Below, one piece after another: positions 17,635 to 26,070 of a DNA stretch of 64,000 bases. The position numbers were made by a program, and so were the translations under genes. Within the stretch, counting starts at the first letter, position 1. Each line of letters begins with the position of its first letter. This DNA comes from Actinomadura sp. DC4 (GTDB taxonomy: Bacteria > Actinomycetota > Actinomycetes > Streptosporangiales > Streptosporangiaceae). The stretch spans positions 248,001 to 312,000 of the forward strand of contig NZ_JAUEQY010000009.1 of the NCBI RefSeq assembly GCF_030406325.1. Direction: 5' to 3'. The notes under the pieces were generated by a model. It was not told the DNA's origin, ran no database searches, and worked only from the letters and a program-made list of their open reading frames with translations.

Positions 17635-18217
17635 TCCCGCCCAATCGGCCCCGAGTGACATGTCCGACGTTCCGCGCGTCGCCCTGAAAGTCCTTATAGC
17701 GGGGGGATTCGGGGTCGGTAAGACCACGATGGTCGGCTCGGTCAGTGAGATCCGGCCCCTGCGGACCGAGGAACTCCTGACCGACGCCGGAGTGGGCGTG
17801 GACGACCTGTCGGGGGTGAAGGCCAAGACCACGACCACGGTCGCGATGGACTTCGGCCGGATGACGTTCCGCGACGGCGTACGGCTGTACCTGTTCGGCA
17901 CGCCGGGGCAGGAGCGTTTCTGGTTCATGTGGGACGAGATCGCGTACGGAGCGATCGGCGCGATCGTCTTGGCCGACACCCGGCGGCTGACCGCCAGCTT
18001 CGCCTCGATCGACTACTTCGAGCGCCGCGACATGCCGTTCGTGGTGGCGGTCAACTGCTTCGACAGCGCCCGCCGCTACACCGTCGAGACCATCCGCGAC
18101 GCCCTGGACCTCCCCGCCGAGGTTCCGGTGCTGCTGTGCGACGTACGCCGCCGCGACTCGGCGAAGGACGCACTGGTCGCCCTGGTCGAACACGCCATCA
18201 CGGTGTCGGAGCGATGA
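17615..18217 (+). CDS. cvnD: Small GTPase CvnD
   Basis: A 200-residue Ras-like ATP/GTP-binding protein. The P-loop GGFGVGKTT lies near residue 29, the switch II region is LFGTPGQERFWFMWDEI, and the base-recognition region is VVAVNCFD. It closes the cvnABCD operon and would act as the nucleotide switch. Some conservons carry a fifth gene for a P450; here none follows on this strand, although a P450 gene lies about 1.1 kb upstream of cvnA on the other strand. Confidence 0.95.
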   Translation: MTSAAFNPAQSAPSDMSDVPRVALKVLIAGGFGVGKTTMVGSVSEIRPLRTEELLTDAGVGVDDLSGVKAKTTTTVAMDFGRMTFRDGVRLYLFGTPGQERFWFMWDEIAYGAIGAIVLADTRRLTASFASIDYFERRDMPFVVAVNCFDSARRYTVETIRDALDLPAEVPVLLCDVRRRDSAKDALVALVEHAITVSER

Positions 18218-18359
18218 GCCGACCTTTCGGTCTCCACCGAAAGGATCCCCTCACTCGCGGGAGATCCGCACGGCCCGCCGGCCGCGAAGACCGGACAGGT
18301 TCTCATCAACGGCGCTCTCGCCCGGATGCGCCGTACGAGGCGCCTGACGGTCCGAGCGA

Positions 18360-18391
18360 GCCGGCCGCGGGGTGGGGAACCCGCGGCCGGC
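18360..18391. terminator. Bidirectional terminator between cvnD and the FG-GAP gene
   Basis: A perfect 12-bp stem (GCCGGCCGCGGG at 18360-18371 and its complement at 18380-18391) with an 8-nt loop lies between two convergent genes. It is 10 bases beyond the FG-GAP stop codon and can serve both strands. Confidence 0.75.
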
Positions 18392-18400
18392 CCTGAGATC

Positions 18401-19930
18401 TCAGCCGGTACGGCCGGTCCGTACGCCGATCTGGGCGTCCAGGCCGGTGACACCGAGGGTGCCCGCCCCGAACGTCCACGAGCCGGTGCCCGTGACCTGG
18501 GTCGACGTGCCCGGCAGGACGCTCACCGCGCCGTCGGTGCCGTTCTCCTTCGGTGCTCCGGCGATCAGGTCACCGCGCCCGTCGTGATTGACGTCGAGCA
18601 CGCTGACCGTCCAGCCGAACTCGTCGTTCGCCTCGGCCGCGCCGTCCACGCCCGCGGTGCTCTGTGAGAACGCCTGCGAGCCGGTGCCGCTCAGGCCGTC
18701 GGTCCCGCCGTACAGTGCGATCGCCTCACCGGCGATGGCCTGGCTGCTGACCGTCCTGTACGGGACGCCCGCCACAAGGTCGTCCTTGCCGTCACCGTTG
18801 AAGTCGCCGGCCGCGACGGAGTACCCGAAGCGGTCGCCCGCGACGCCGGTGCCCGGCACGCCCGCGGTGTCCTGGGTGATGGTGGTGGAGGTGCTCAGCG
18901 ACAGAGAGGCGTCGCCCGGCCAGATCTGCACATGGCCGCCCGTACCGCCGGTCTCGCCGCTGTCCCCGACGGCGACGTCGTCGGCACCGTCGCCGTTGAA
19001 GTCCCCGGTGGTCAGCGAGGTGATCGTCGTGGAGACGGTGGCGATCGGCAGACTGCCGTCGGATGAGCTGGGCAGCACCTCGAACCCGGAGCGGTCCGCC
19101 GGATCGGTGGCGTCAGGGTTCTGGAAGCCCATGACGATGTCGCCCGCTCCGTCGCCGTTGACGTCGGCGATCGCCGGGAAGTAGGACATCGACGACGCGG
19201 CCGCCGCACTCACGGCCTTGCCGCCGGACTTCGGCCGCAGCCGCGTGCCGTGGACGCTCGCCGGGAACTTCTTGGCGGCCGCCGCCCGTACGCCGTCGAC
19301 CGGGTTCGTGGTCGTGTACCAGAAGAACGCCGCGCCGGGCGCGGTGGTGATCCAGTCGGTGTAGCCGTCGCCGTCGATGTCACCCTCGGCCATCGAGGCG
19401 CCGAACCGGTGACCCGCCGCCGGGCCCTCGGTGCCGTTGCTGGGCTCGTTCCGGCTCTGCGAGACGGCTCCGGTCAGCCCCGTCGGGGTCCCCCAGAAGA
19501 TCCACTCGGCACCCGCGTCGGTGCCGTCGGTGGTGTCCTCATCGGGCGCGCCGACGAGCAGGTCGGCGTAACCGTCCTGGTCGATGTCCAGCGAGGTGAG
19601 CGCCCAGCCGAAGTGGTCACCGGCCTCGGAGGCGCCCGGAACGCCTGCGGTGCTCTGGCTGAGGGTCACCTTGCCCGAGGTGACCGGCCCGCTGGCCGAG
19701 CCAGGGACGATCGTCACGAAACCGGCGCTGGTGAGCCCGCCGACCGTGCCGTACGGGCTGCCGAACGCCAGGTCGGCGTAGCCGTCGCCGTTGAAGTCGT
19801 ACGGCTTGGCCGACGTGCCCGCCAGCGCCTTCGGACGAGCGCCCGCGGACGCGGCATGCGCCGGCCCTGTCGCTCCTACCGCGCCGGCCACCGACACGGC
19901 CAGCGTGAGAGCGAGAAAACGAGAAATCAC
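18401..19930 (-). CDS. Secreted FG-GAP repeat protein (integrin alpha-like)
   Basis: A 509-residue exported protein. The signal peptide ends near residue 26 (FLALTLAVSVAGAVGATGPAHA). The mature protein is a beta-propeller of about seven FG-GAP repeats with calcium-binding loops, among them DFNGDGYADLAFGSP, DIDQDGYADLLVGAP, DIDGDGYTDWITTAP, DVNGDGAGDIVMGF, DFNGDGADDVAVGD, DFNGDGKDDLVAG and DVNHDGRGDLIAGAP. No enzyme domain is seen. Such proteins in actinomycetes are of unknown function and may bind surfaces or ligands. GTG was chosen because AAGGAGG stands four bases before it. Confidence 0.88.
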   Translation of the reverse strand: MISRFLALTLAVSVAGAVGATGPAHAASAGARPKALAGTSAKPYDFNGDGYADLAFGSPYGTVGGLTSAGFVTIVPGSASGPVTSGKVTLSQSTAGVPGASEAGDHFGWALTSLDIDQDGYADLLVGAPDEDTTDGTDAGAEWIFWGTPTGLTGAVSQSRNEPSNGTEGPAAGHRFGASMAEGDIDGDGYTDWITTAPGAAFFWYTTTNPVDGVRAAAAKKFPASVHGTRLRPKSGGKAVSAAAASSMSYFPAIADVNGDGAGDIVMGFQNPDATDPADRSGFEVLPSSSDGSLPIATVSTTITSLTTGDFNGDGADDVAVGDSGETGGTGGHVQIWPGDASLSLSTSTTITQDTAGVPGTGVAGDRFGYSVAAGDFNGDGKDDLVAGVPYRTVSSQAIAGEAIALYGGTDGLSGTGSQAFSQSTAGVDGAAEANDEFGWTVSVLDVNHDGRGDLIAGAPKENGTDGAVSVLPGTSTQVTGTGSWTFGAGTLGVTGLDAQIGVRTGRTG

Positions 19931-20215
19931 CGAACCTCCTTGTTCACCGCCCGCCGTGGCGGAGGGCGGTGAACAAAAGACGCTGAAGGCAATTCGGCGG
20001 TTTACCCGTTTCAACCGTATTTTGTCGAGCCGTTACCCGGACGGGGCCGCCATCCTTATAGCGACTCGGCGACATATGGCTGTGACCAGCGTAAATGCGT
20101 CCGCAGGCCGTATGGCACAGCTGGTGGACATCGCGCTCTGCATTTGATTGCATACGCAGAGTTTCCGGTGCGATCCGAGAAGCCTCGGGCACCCTGAACA
20201 GAAGGAGCGACACTT

Positions 20216-20683
20216 ATGTTCAAATTCCGTAGTTCCGTCTGCGTCGCGACCATGACCGCCGGATTGGCTCTCGCTGGCTCCGCGGCCGCCGGCGCCGCCC
20301 AGGCGATCACTGCCGACACCACCGTCCAGACCCGTGCACACCAGCGGGCCGACACGATCATCCGGCCCACGGCCACGCTGCACCGCAACCAGGCATGGAC
20401 GTCGGGGAACGGCCGGACCATCCTGCGCCTGCAGCAGGACGGCAACCTGGTGCTCTACAAGGACGGCAGAGCGGCCTGGCAGGCTCCGAACGCCTGGAGC
20501 CGTGGCGTCACCGCGGTCTTCCAGCAGGACGGCAACTTCGTCGTCTACAACGGGGGCGGCGGACCGGTCTGGGCATCGGGTACCTGGCACAAGGGGGACT
20601 ACCTCGCGGTCCAGGATGACGGCAACCTCGTCATCTACAACGGCAACCACCGCCCGGTCTGGGCGACCAACACCGGAGACTGA
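20216..20683 (+). CDS. Secreted bulb-type mannose-binding lectin-like protein
   Basis: A 155-residue secreted protein with a signal peptide (to about residue 30) and one B-lectin domain. The three mannose-site motifs of the form QxDxNxVxY are present as QQDGNLVLY, QQDGNFVVY and QDDGNLVIY. This pattern is found in plant GNA-type lectins and in bacterial LlpA-like and putidacin-type lectin bacteriocins. With a single domain it may simply bind glycans. GAAGGAG precedes the ATG. It is divergent from the FG-GAP gene, sharing a 285-base gap in which I see no clear site. Confidence 0.88.
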   Translation: MFKFRSSVCVATMTAGLALAGSAAAGAAQAITADTTVQTRAHQRADTIIRPTATLHRNQAWTSGNGRTILRLQQDGNLVLYKDGRAAWQAPNAWSRGVTAVFQQDGNFVVYNGGGGPVWASGTWHKGDYLAVQDDGNLVIYNGNHRPVWATNTGD

Positions 20684-20709
20684 CGGAAACGCCCCGGACG
20701 ACGCGAACG

Positions 20710-20739
20710 GCCCCTGGTGCGCCAAGCGCCCACCGGGGG
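20710..20739 (+). terminator. Probable terminator after the lectin gene
   Basis: GCCCCTGGTG and CACCGGGGGC pair with one mismatch across a short loop, about 27 bases past the lectin stop. It also lies just beyond the convergent oxidoreductase gene. Confidence 0.5.
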
Positions 20740-20755
20740 CACCCGGCCACGGCTC

Positions 20756-21592
20756 TTATCGGAGGACTCGCGCGTCGCTGACGAGGGCGGTGATCTCGTC
20801 CAGCGTGCGCAATGTCTCGGCCTCCGGCAGGGTCGGCAGTGTCAGGGCCACGCGGTCGGCGCCGGCCTCCGCGTAGGCGGCGATGAGCTCAGGCCTGGGT
20901 GGCACGGAGGCCACGATCACCGGTACGTCTCCGCAGACCTCGGCCAACTGGTCGAGCTGCGGCCGGACCTGGGACGGGTCGCCCGCCGAGTGCGGCATCC
21001 AACCGTCGCCGTACGCCGCGACCCTCTTCAGCGCGGCCTTGCCATCGCCGCCGATGTAGAGGGGCGGATGCGGCCGCTGTACGGGCTTGGGCCAGCAGAA
21101 GATCGGGTCGAAGTCCACGTACTCACCGTGGAACTCCGCCTCGTCCCTGGTCCAGATCTCCTTGATCGCGGCCAGCTGCTCGTTCAGCAGCGCCCCCCGC
21201 GTACGCGGATCAGTGCCGTGGTTGCGCATCTCCTCACGGCTCCAGCCCGTGCCCACACCGAAGATCACCCGGCCGCCGGACACCAGGTCCAGGGTGGCGA
21301 CCGCCTTGGCGGTGTGGATCACGTCGCGCTGCACCAGCAGCGCGATTCCGGTCCCGAGCAGCAGGTCGCCGGTCACCGCCGCGGCGGCGGTCAGGGCGAC
21401 GAACGGGTCGAGCGTGCGGTAGTACATCCGAGGCAGCTCGCCGCCCATGAGGAACGGTGTCTCCCGCTTGACCGGAACGTGGCTGTGCTCGTGCAGGAGG
21501 AGCGAATCGAAACCGCGCTCTTCCAGCGCCTCAGCCAACGGAGCAGGCTGAATGCCCTCGTCCGTGATGAATGTCGTGATTCCGACCTTCAT
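20756..21592 (-). CDS. LLM-class F420-dependent oxidoreductase
   Basis: A 278-residue TIM-barrel flavin/F420 oxidoreductase of the luciferase-like monooxygenase superfamily. Typical segments are MKVGITTFITDEGIQPAPLA, LEERGFDSLLLHEHSH, LVSGGRVIFGVGTGWSREEM, and the family signature NHGTDPRTRGALLNEQLAAI. Actinobacterial members of this TIGR03619-like branch generally use coenzyme F420; the substrate is unknown. The ATG at 21592 starts the first beta strand directly, so the longer upstream reading is rejected. Confidence 0.9.
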   Translation of the reverse strand: MKVGITTFITDEGIQPAPLAEALEERGFDSLLLHEHSHVPVKRETPFLMGGELPRMYYRTLDPFVALTAAAAVTGDLLLGTGIALLVQRDVIHTAKAVATLDLVSGGRVIFGVGTGWSREEMRNHGTDPRTRGALLNEQLAAIKEIWTRDEAEFHGEYVDFDPIFCWPKPVQRPHPPLYIGGDGKAALKRVAAYGDGWMPHSAGDPSQVRPQLDQLAEVCGDVPVIVASVPPRPELIAAYAEAGADRVALTLPTLPEAETLRTLDEITALVSDARVLR

Positions 21593-21763
21593 AGCCCCAG
21601 TGAAGCACGCCTCTCGCGCCCGGGTCCGCCAGGGGTAAGCCGAAGCCGCACGGTGCCCGCGAATGAGGCCCATCCGTCCCATCGGCCTCTCACGGCACAA
21701 GAGAGCGCTGCGGGTAGTGTCGGAACGTAAGCAGGAAATCACGGGAAAGCGCGAGGATGAATT

Positions 21764-22396
21764 ATGCCGAGCGTCACATATGGGCCGAAGGCCACCGGCC
21801 TGGTCCTCATCGATACGGTGAACGACATCTTCTCAGAAGACGGAAAAGCCTATTCCCTCTTCAAGGACGAGTTCGCGCGGATCGGCGTTCTGGACAATCT
21901 CCAGCGCCTGCTCGCCGGGGCACGCGAGCGGCGGATGCCGATCTTTTTCTGCCCGATGTCCTACACCGAAGAAGACTTCACGACGTGGAAGCATCTGTCC
22001 GGCATCCACCAGGAGATGTACGAGAATCGGCTGTTCGCGGCCGGCAGCTGGGGCGCCGACTTCCACCCCCGGCTGGGGCCGCGCCCGGGCGAGATCACGA
22101 TCGTCCCGCACAAGAACATCGACGTGATCGCCAACACCGACCTCGACGTCCAGCTACGTCAGCACGGCGTCGAGTACGTCGCCATCGGAGGGATGATCGG
22201 CACCCTGTGCGTGGAGTCGACGGTGCGCAGTGCGATGGAGCGCGGCTACCACGTGACGACGTTCACGGACGCCACCGCCGGCATCGGCGGCGAGGCCGCT
22301 CACGAGGTGATGATTCAGCGCTACCGGCTGATCTCCCATGCCACCCTCGACGTCGACGATTTCCTCGCCGCGAGTGGCGAGAGCGATCACCACTGA
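21764..22396 (+). CDS. Isochorismatase-family cysteine hydrolase
   Basis: A 210-residue amidohydrolase-like protein with the complete catalytic triad: Asp17 (VLIDTVND), Lys117 (VPHKNID) and Cys149 (MIGTLCVEST, with the preceding cis-peptide region GGMIG). The family includes nicotinamidases, N-carbamoylsarcosine amidases and biuret or isochorismate hydrolases, and the substrate cannot be fixed from motifs. Its 3' end overlaps the convergent cyanase gene by 10 bases. Together they hint at small-nitrogen-compound use, such as release of carbamate, cyanate or ammonia, but this is inference. Confidence 0.88.
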   Translation: MPSVTYGPKATGLVLIDTVNDIFSEDGKAYSLFKDEFARIGVLDNLQRLLAGARERRMPIFFCPMSYTEEDFTTWKHLSGIHQEMYENRLFAAGSWGADFHPRLGPRPGEITIVPHKNIDVIANTDLDVQLRQHGVEYVAIGGMIGTLCVESTVRSAMERGYHVTTFTDATAGIGGEAAHEVMIQRYRLISHATLDVDDFLAASGESDHH

Positions 22397-22830
22397 TAGG
22401 GCAGGAACTTCCCGTCCAGCGTCACCACGACCCGGTCGCCGGCCGGATCGGGCACGCGCTTGACGTCGAGGCGGAAGTTGACGGCGCTCATGATGCCGTC
22501 GCCGAACTCCTCGTGGATGAGTTCCTTGATCGTCGGCCCGTAGACCTGGAGTACCTCGTAGAACCGGTAGATCGTCGGGTCCGCTGGCACCACGGTCTCC
22601 AGCGCCCCGCGGGTGGGCTGGAGCCGCAACGCCTGCTGAACATCGTCCTTGAGGTCGAGCAACGATGCCGCCGCCTCGGCCTGCGCGGCGCTCATCGGAT
22701 GCTCTCCCAGTAGCGCCGACACCGTCCACGCCGGAGGCCGCCCGACCGCCTCGGCGATCTGGTCCCACGTCACACCCAGCCGCGCCTTGGCCGCGCGTAC
22801 CGCCTCGGCCGCTTCCTTCTTGGTCATCAC
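22387..22830 (-). CDS. cynS: Cyanate hydratase (cyanase)
   Basis: A protein of 146-147 residues converting cyanate and bicarbonate to ammonia and CO2. An N-terminal helical domain (VTWDQIAEAVGRPPAWTVSA) precedes the catalytic C-terminal domain (PTIYRFYEVLQVYGPTIKEL, EEFGDGIMSAVNF). The catalytic Arg, Glu and Ser are present as Arg88, Glu91 and Ser114 counted from the ATG at 22827, a constant offset of eight from E. coli Arg96, Glu99, Ser122. A GTG one codon earlier is better spaced from GGGAGG. No cynT carbonic anhydrase or transporter is adjacent. Confidence 0.96.
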   Translation of the reverse strand: MMTKKEAAEAVRAAKARLGVTWDQIAEAVGRPPAWTVSALLGEHPMSAAQAEAAASLLDLKDDVQQALRLQPTRGALETVVPADPTIYRFYEVLQVYGPTIKELIHEEFGDGIMSAVNFRLDVKRVPDPAGDRVVVTLDGKFLPYQW

Positions 22831-23025
22831 AGTGGTCCTCCCAGGAACCGGGGATCCGGCACAGTTGAAACGCTACGCCGCGAAGATTCCACCCGCGTTA
22901 CACGGGGGACTCCGGGCCGAAGGCGTGGACGAGCGGATCACTGGTCGAACTCGACGAGTCAATGATCATCAAGTCGTCGACGTCGACCAACCGCAGGCAG
23001 GGCAATGTGCCTAGCATCACGACGC

Positions 23026-24414
23026 ATGGGCAACCTTGACGACATTCAGGCCTGGCTTGACGAGCGGCTTCCGCTGTTGATCGAGGAGTACGACGTCCCC
23101 GGCGCGGCGTGGGCCGTCGCACAGGGCGATCAGGTGGTCGACGGAGCGGCCGGGTTGCTCAGCAAGGCGACGGGGGTCGAGGCGACCGCGGATTCGGTCT
23201 TCCAGATCGGGTCGATCACCAAGCTCTGGACCAGCACGCTGGTCATGCAACTGGCCGATGAGGGCAAGGTCGACCTCGACCGGCCGGTGCGCACGTATCT
23301 GACGGAGTTCCGCATCGCCGACGACGAGGCGGCCGGGCAGATCACCGTACGGCAGCTGCTCACCCACACCGCCGGGTTCGAGGGGGACATCTTCACCGAC
23401 ACCGGGGTGGGCGACGACTGTCTGGAGAAGTACGTCGCGACCCTGCACGACGTGCCGCAGCTGTTCCCGCCCGGCGAGCAGTTCTCCTACAACAACGCCG
23501 GCTACTGCGTGCTCGGCCGGCTCGTCGAGGTGCTGCGCGGGCAGCCGTACGACGTGTGCCTGCGCGAGCACCTCATCGCGCCACTGGGGCTCACCCACAC
23601 CGCCACCGGGCCGTACGAGGCGATCATGTTCCGCGCCGCGATGGGCCACATCGAGATGGAGCCGGGCACCGGTTACGTGCCGGCGCCGATGTGGGCCATG
23701 GCGCGCTCGAACGCCCCGGCCGGCTCGATGCTCGCGATGCGGCCGCGGGACCTGGTCGCCTTCGCGCGTACGCACCTGGAGGACGGCCGGGCGGCCGACG
23801 GCACGCGCGTGCTGGCCGAGGGGACCGCGGCCCGGATGCACGAGCGGGAGGTCGACCTGCCCGACCTCGGTCTCATGGGGACGTCGTGGGGCCTCGGTTT
23901 CGAACGGTTCGACACGCCGGCCGGCGCCATCATCGGCCACGACGGCAGCACCATCGGGCAGGGTGCCTTCCTGCGGATGATCCCCGAGGCCGGGCTGGCC
24001 GTCGCGCTCCTGACCAACGGCGGTGACACCGTCTCGCTCTACCGCGATGTCGTGGGCCACGTCCTCGACGAGCTCAGCGGCGTCGGTCTTCCCGGCCTCC
24101 CCGTCCCGCCCGCGGAGCCCCGGCGGATCGACGCCGAGCGGTACGTCGGCACGTATTCGGCTCAGGTCTTCGACCTCACCGTCAGCCAGGACGACGAGAG
24201 ACGGATCTGGATCGAGCAGACCCCCAAGGGCCTGTTCGTAGAGCTGGGCGGGAAGGTCGAGCGGACCGAACTCGTCCACTACCGCGACGACATGCTGATC
24301 CCGGTCCAGGCCGACCGCGGCATGCACATGCCGCACGCGTTCTTGGGCGACGACGGCACCGGCCACGCGCTGTACCTGCACCTCGGCCGCGCGGTCCGCC
24401 GCGCCGGCGCCTGA
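23026..24414 (+). CDS. Class C beta-lactamase-family serine hydrolase
   Basis: A 462-residue cytoplasmic-looking (no signal peptide) penicillin-binding-protein-fold hydrolase. The active site is complete: Ser63-x-x-Lys66 in FQIGSITKLWTS, Tyr155-Asn-Asn in FSYNNAGYC, and His305-Asp-Gly in IGHDGSTIG, the counterpart of KTG. Relatives include D-aminopeptidases, D-amino acid esterases and AmpH-like peptidases. A C-terminal lipocalin-like extra domain follows (RIDAERYVGTYSAQVFDLTV). It is strikingly similar to the C-terminal half of the protein at 29819-33112. It opens a same-strand block with an oligopeptide importer, so a peptidase role is likelier than resistance. Confidence 0.88.
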   Translation: MGNLDDIQAWLDERLPLLIEEYDVPGAAWAVAQGDQVVDGAAGLLSKATGVEATADSVFQIGSITKLWTSTLVMQLADEGKVDLDRPVRTYLTEFRIADDEAAGQITVRQLLTHTAGFEGDIFTDTGVGDDCLEKYVATLHDVPQLFPPGEQFSYNNAGYCVLGRLVEVLRGQPYDVCLREHLIAPLGLTHTATGPYEAIMFRAAMGHIEMEPGTGYVPAPMWAMARSNAPAGSMLAMRPRDLVAFARTHLEDGRAADGTRVLAEGTAARMHEREVDLPDLGLMGTSWGLGFERFDTPAGAIIGHDGSTIGQGAFLRMIPEAGLAVALLTNGGDTVSLYRDVVGHVLDELSGVGLPGLPVPPAEPRRIDAERYVGTYSAQVFDLTVSQDDERRIWIEQTPKGLFVELGGKVERTELVHYRDDMLIPVQADRGMHMPHAFLGDDGTGHALYLHLGRAVRRAGA

Positions 24415-24456
24415 CCCCGAACCCCCGCCACGAGAACGTACGGAAACGGAACAGCC

Positions 24457-26052
24457 ATGAAGCTGACCTCTGTGGGCATCAACGGCCTCTGCCTCGCCCT
24501 GGCCGCAGCCGCGCTCGCCGGCTGCGGGGGCGCCTCGCATCGCGGAGGAAAGGGCGAGGTCGTCGAAGGCGGCACCTTCACCCTCGGGCTCTCCTCCGAC
24601 CCGGGCGGCCTGGACCCGCAGATGGGCGCGGGCACCTCCCTGTTCACCGTCACCCAGTTCGCCTACGACCCGCTGGTCAGCGTCGACGGCCGGACCGGCG
24701 CCATCCAGTCGGCGCTGGCCAAGAGCTGGCAGGCGAAGGGCAAGTCGGTCACGCTGACACTGGCCGACGGCATCACCTGTTCCGACGGCACGCGCCTCAC
24801 CGCCTCCGACGTGGCGGACAACCTCAACTTCGTCGCCGACCCGAAGAACAAGAGCCCCTTCCTGGGGACCTTCCTCCCGGCGGGCGCCACGGCGAAGGGC
24901 GACGACGCCACGCGGGTCGTGACGCTCACGCTGGCCGGGCCGGCCCCGTTCGTCCTCAACGGACTGGCCTCGTTGCCGATCGTCTGTCCCAAAGGCATGG
25001 CCGGACGGTCCTCGCTGAAGACGGCGACGGCCGGCACCGGGCCGTACAAGCTGATCGAGGCCGCGCCGGGCGACCACTACACGTACGCGATCCGCGACGG
25101 TTACACGTGGGGTCCGAACGGTGCGACGACGGCGACCAAGGGTCTGCCGAAGACCGTCGTGGTCAAGGTGGTCGAGAACGAGACGACGGCGGCGAACCTC
25201 CTGCTGTCGAGCGGGCTGAACGCCGCGCAGATCGCCGGGCCCGACGTTGACCGGCTGGAGAAGGCGGGCCTGTACGCCACCAAGACCCCGGCTCTGGTGG
25301 GGGAGCAGTGGTACAACCACCACGCCGGCCGCGTCACCGACGACCCCAAGGTACGGATGGCGCTGACCCGGGCGCTCGACCTCGGCCAGCTGCAGAAGGT
25401 GCTCACATCGGGCCGCGGCGCCGCGGCGACCACGCTGGCCACGAACGCGCCGACCGCCTGTCCCGGCGACTCGGTCTCCCACGCTCTGCCGGCCCGTGAC
25501 CCGCAGGCGGCGGGCGCCCTGCTCGACCAGGCGGGCTGGGTCAAGGGGAGCGACGGCAGGCGTACGAAGGGCGGCAAGCCCCTGGCGCTGACCTTCCTGT
25601 ACCAGAACAACAACGGCAGCGGCGGCGACGCGGCGGCCGAACTGGCGGTCAAGCAGTGGAAGGCGATCGGGGTGGCGGCCACCGGGCACAGCCAGAGCGA
25701 GACGACGCTGACCGGCACGATCTTCGGCGGTGGGAACTGGGACGTCGTCTGGGTCTCGCTCAACGTCAACACCCCGGACCAGCTCGTGCCGTTCCTCTCC
25801 GGGCCGGCGGCGCCGCACGGGAACAACTTCGCCGCGATCTCCGACCCGGACTATGACAAGGCGGTGAAGTCGGCGACGGCGATCCAGGGCGTGGCCGGGT
25901 GCCGCGCCTGGCTCGCCGCGGAGTCCGGCCTGATCACCAAGGCGGACATCGTGCCGTTCGCCGGCAACGTCGTGCACACGTTCGGCAAGGGCGCGGAGTT
26001 CCAGACGCCCGGCCAGCTCGTCCCGACCAGCATCCGCATGCTGGCGAAGTAG
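24457..26052 (+). CDS. Oligopeptide ABC transporter, substrate-binding lipoprotein
   Basis: A 531-residue SBP_bac_5 (DppA/OppA-type) lipoprotein. The signal peptide ends in the lipobox LAGC near residue 22. Family segments are GGTFTLGLSSDPGGLDPQ, QFAYDPLVSVDGRTG and ALAKSWQAKGKSVTLTL. It would capture peptides (or related ligands) outside the membrane and deliver them to the permeases encoded directly downstream. Five genes from here to 33112 have tiny gaps or overlaps and should be one operon. Confidence 0.93.
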   Translation: MKLTSVGINGLCLALAAAALAGCGGASHRGGKGEVVEGGTFTLGLSSDPGGLDPQMGAGTSLFTVTQFAYDPLVSVDGRTGAIQSALAKSWQAKGKSVTLTLADGITCSDGTRLTASDVADNLNFVADPKNKSPFLGTFLPAGATAKGDDATRVVTLTLAGPAPFVLNGLASLPIVCPKGMAGRSSLKTATAGTGPYKLIEAAPGDHYTYAIRDGYTWGPNGATTATKGLPKTVVVKVVENETTAANLLLSSGLNAAQIAGPDVDRLEKAGLYATKTPALVGEQWYNHHAGRVTDDPKVRMALTRALDLGQLQKVLTSGRGAAATTLATNAPTACPGDSVSHALPARDPQAAGALLDQAGWVKGSDGRRTKGGKPLALTFLYQNNNGSGGDAAAELAVKQWKAIGVAATGHSQSETTLTGTIFGGGNWDVVWVSLNVNTPDQLVPFLSGPAAPHGNNFAAISDPDYDKAVKSATAIQGVAGCRAWLAAESGLITKADIVPFAGNVVHTFGKGAEFQTPGQLVPTSIRMLAK

Positions 26053-26070
26053 CGAAGGGCGGCGGCGGAC

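Noticed and set aside
23026-24414. Beta-lactamase-family gene considered as antibiotic resistance
   Set aside because: No signal peptide and a peptide-catabolic context; the YNN and HDG motifs fit D-aminopeptidase/esterase relatives better.
23017-25977. A minus-strand open frame of nearly 1000 codons opposite the serine hydrolase and binding-protein genes
   Set aside because: Low-complexity Arg/Gly/Val/Gln composition and no domain; the plus strand carries well-defined proteins with active-site motifs and a lipobox.
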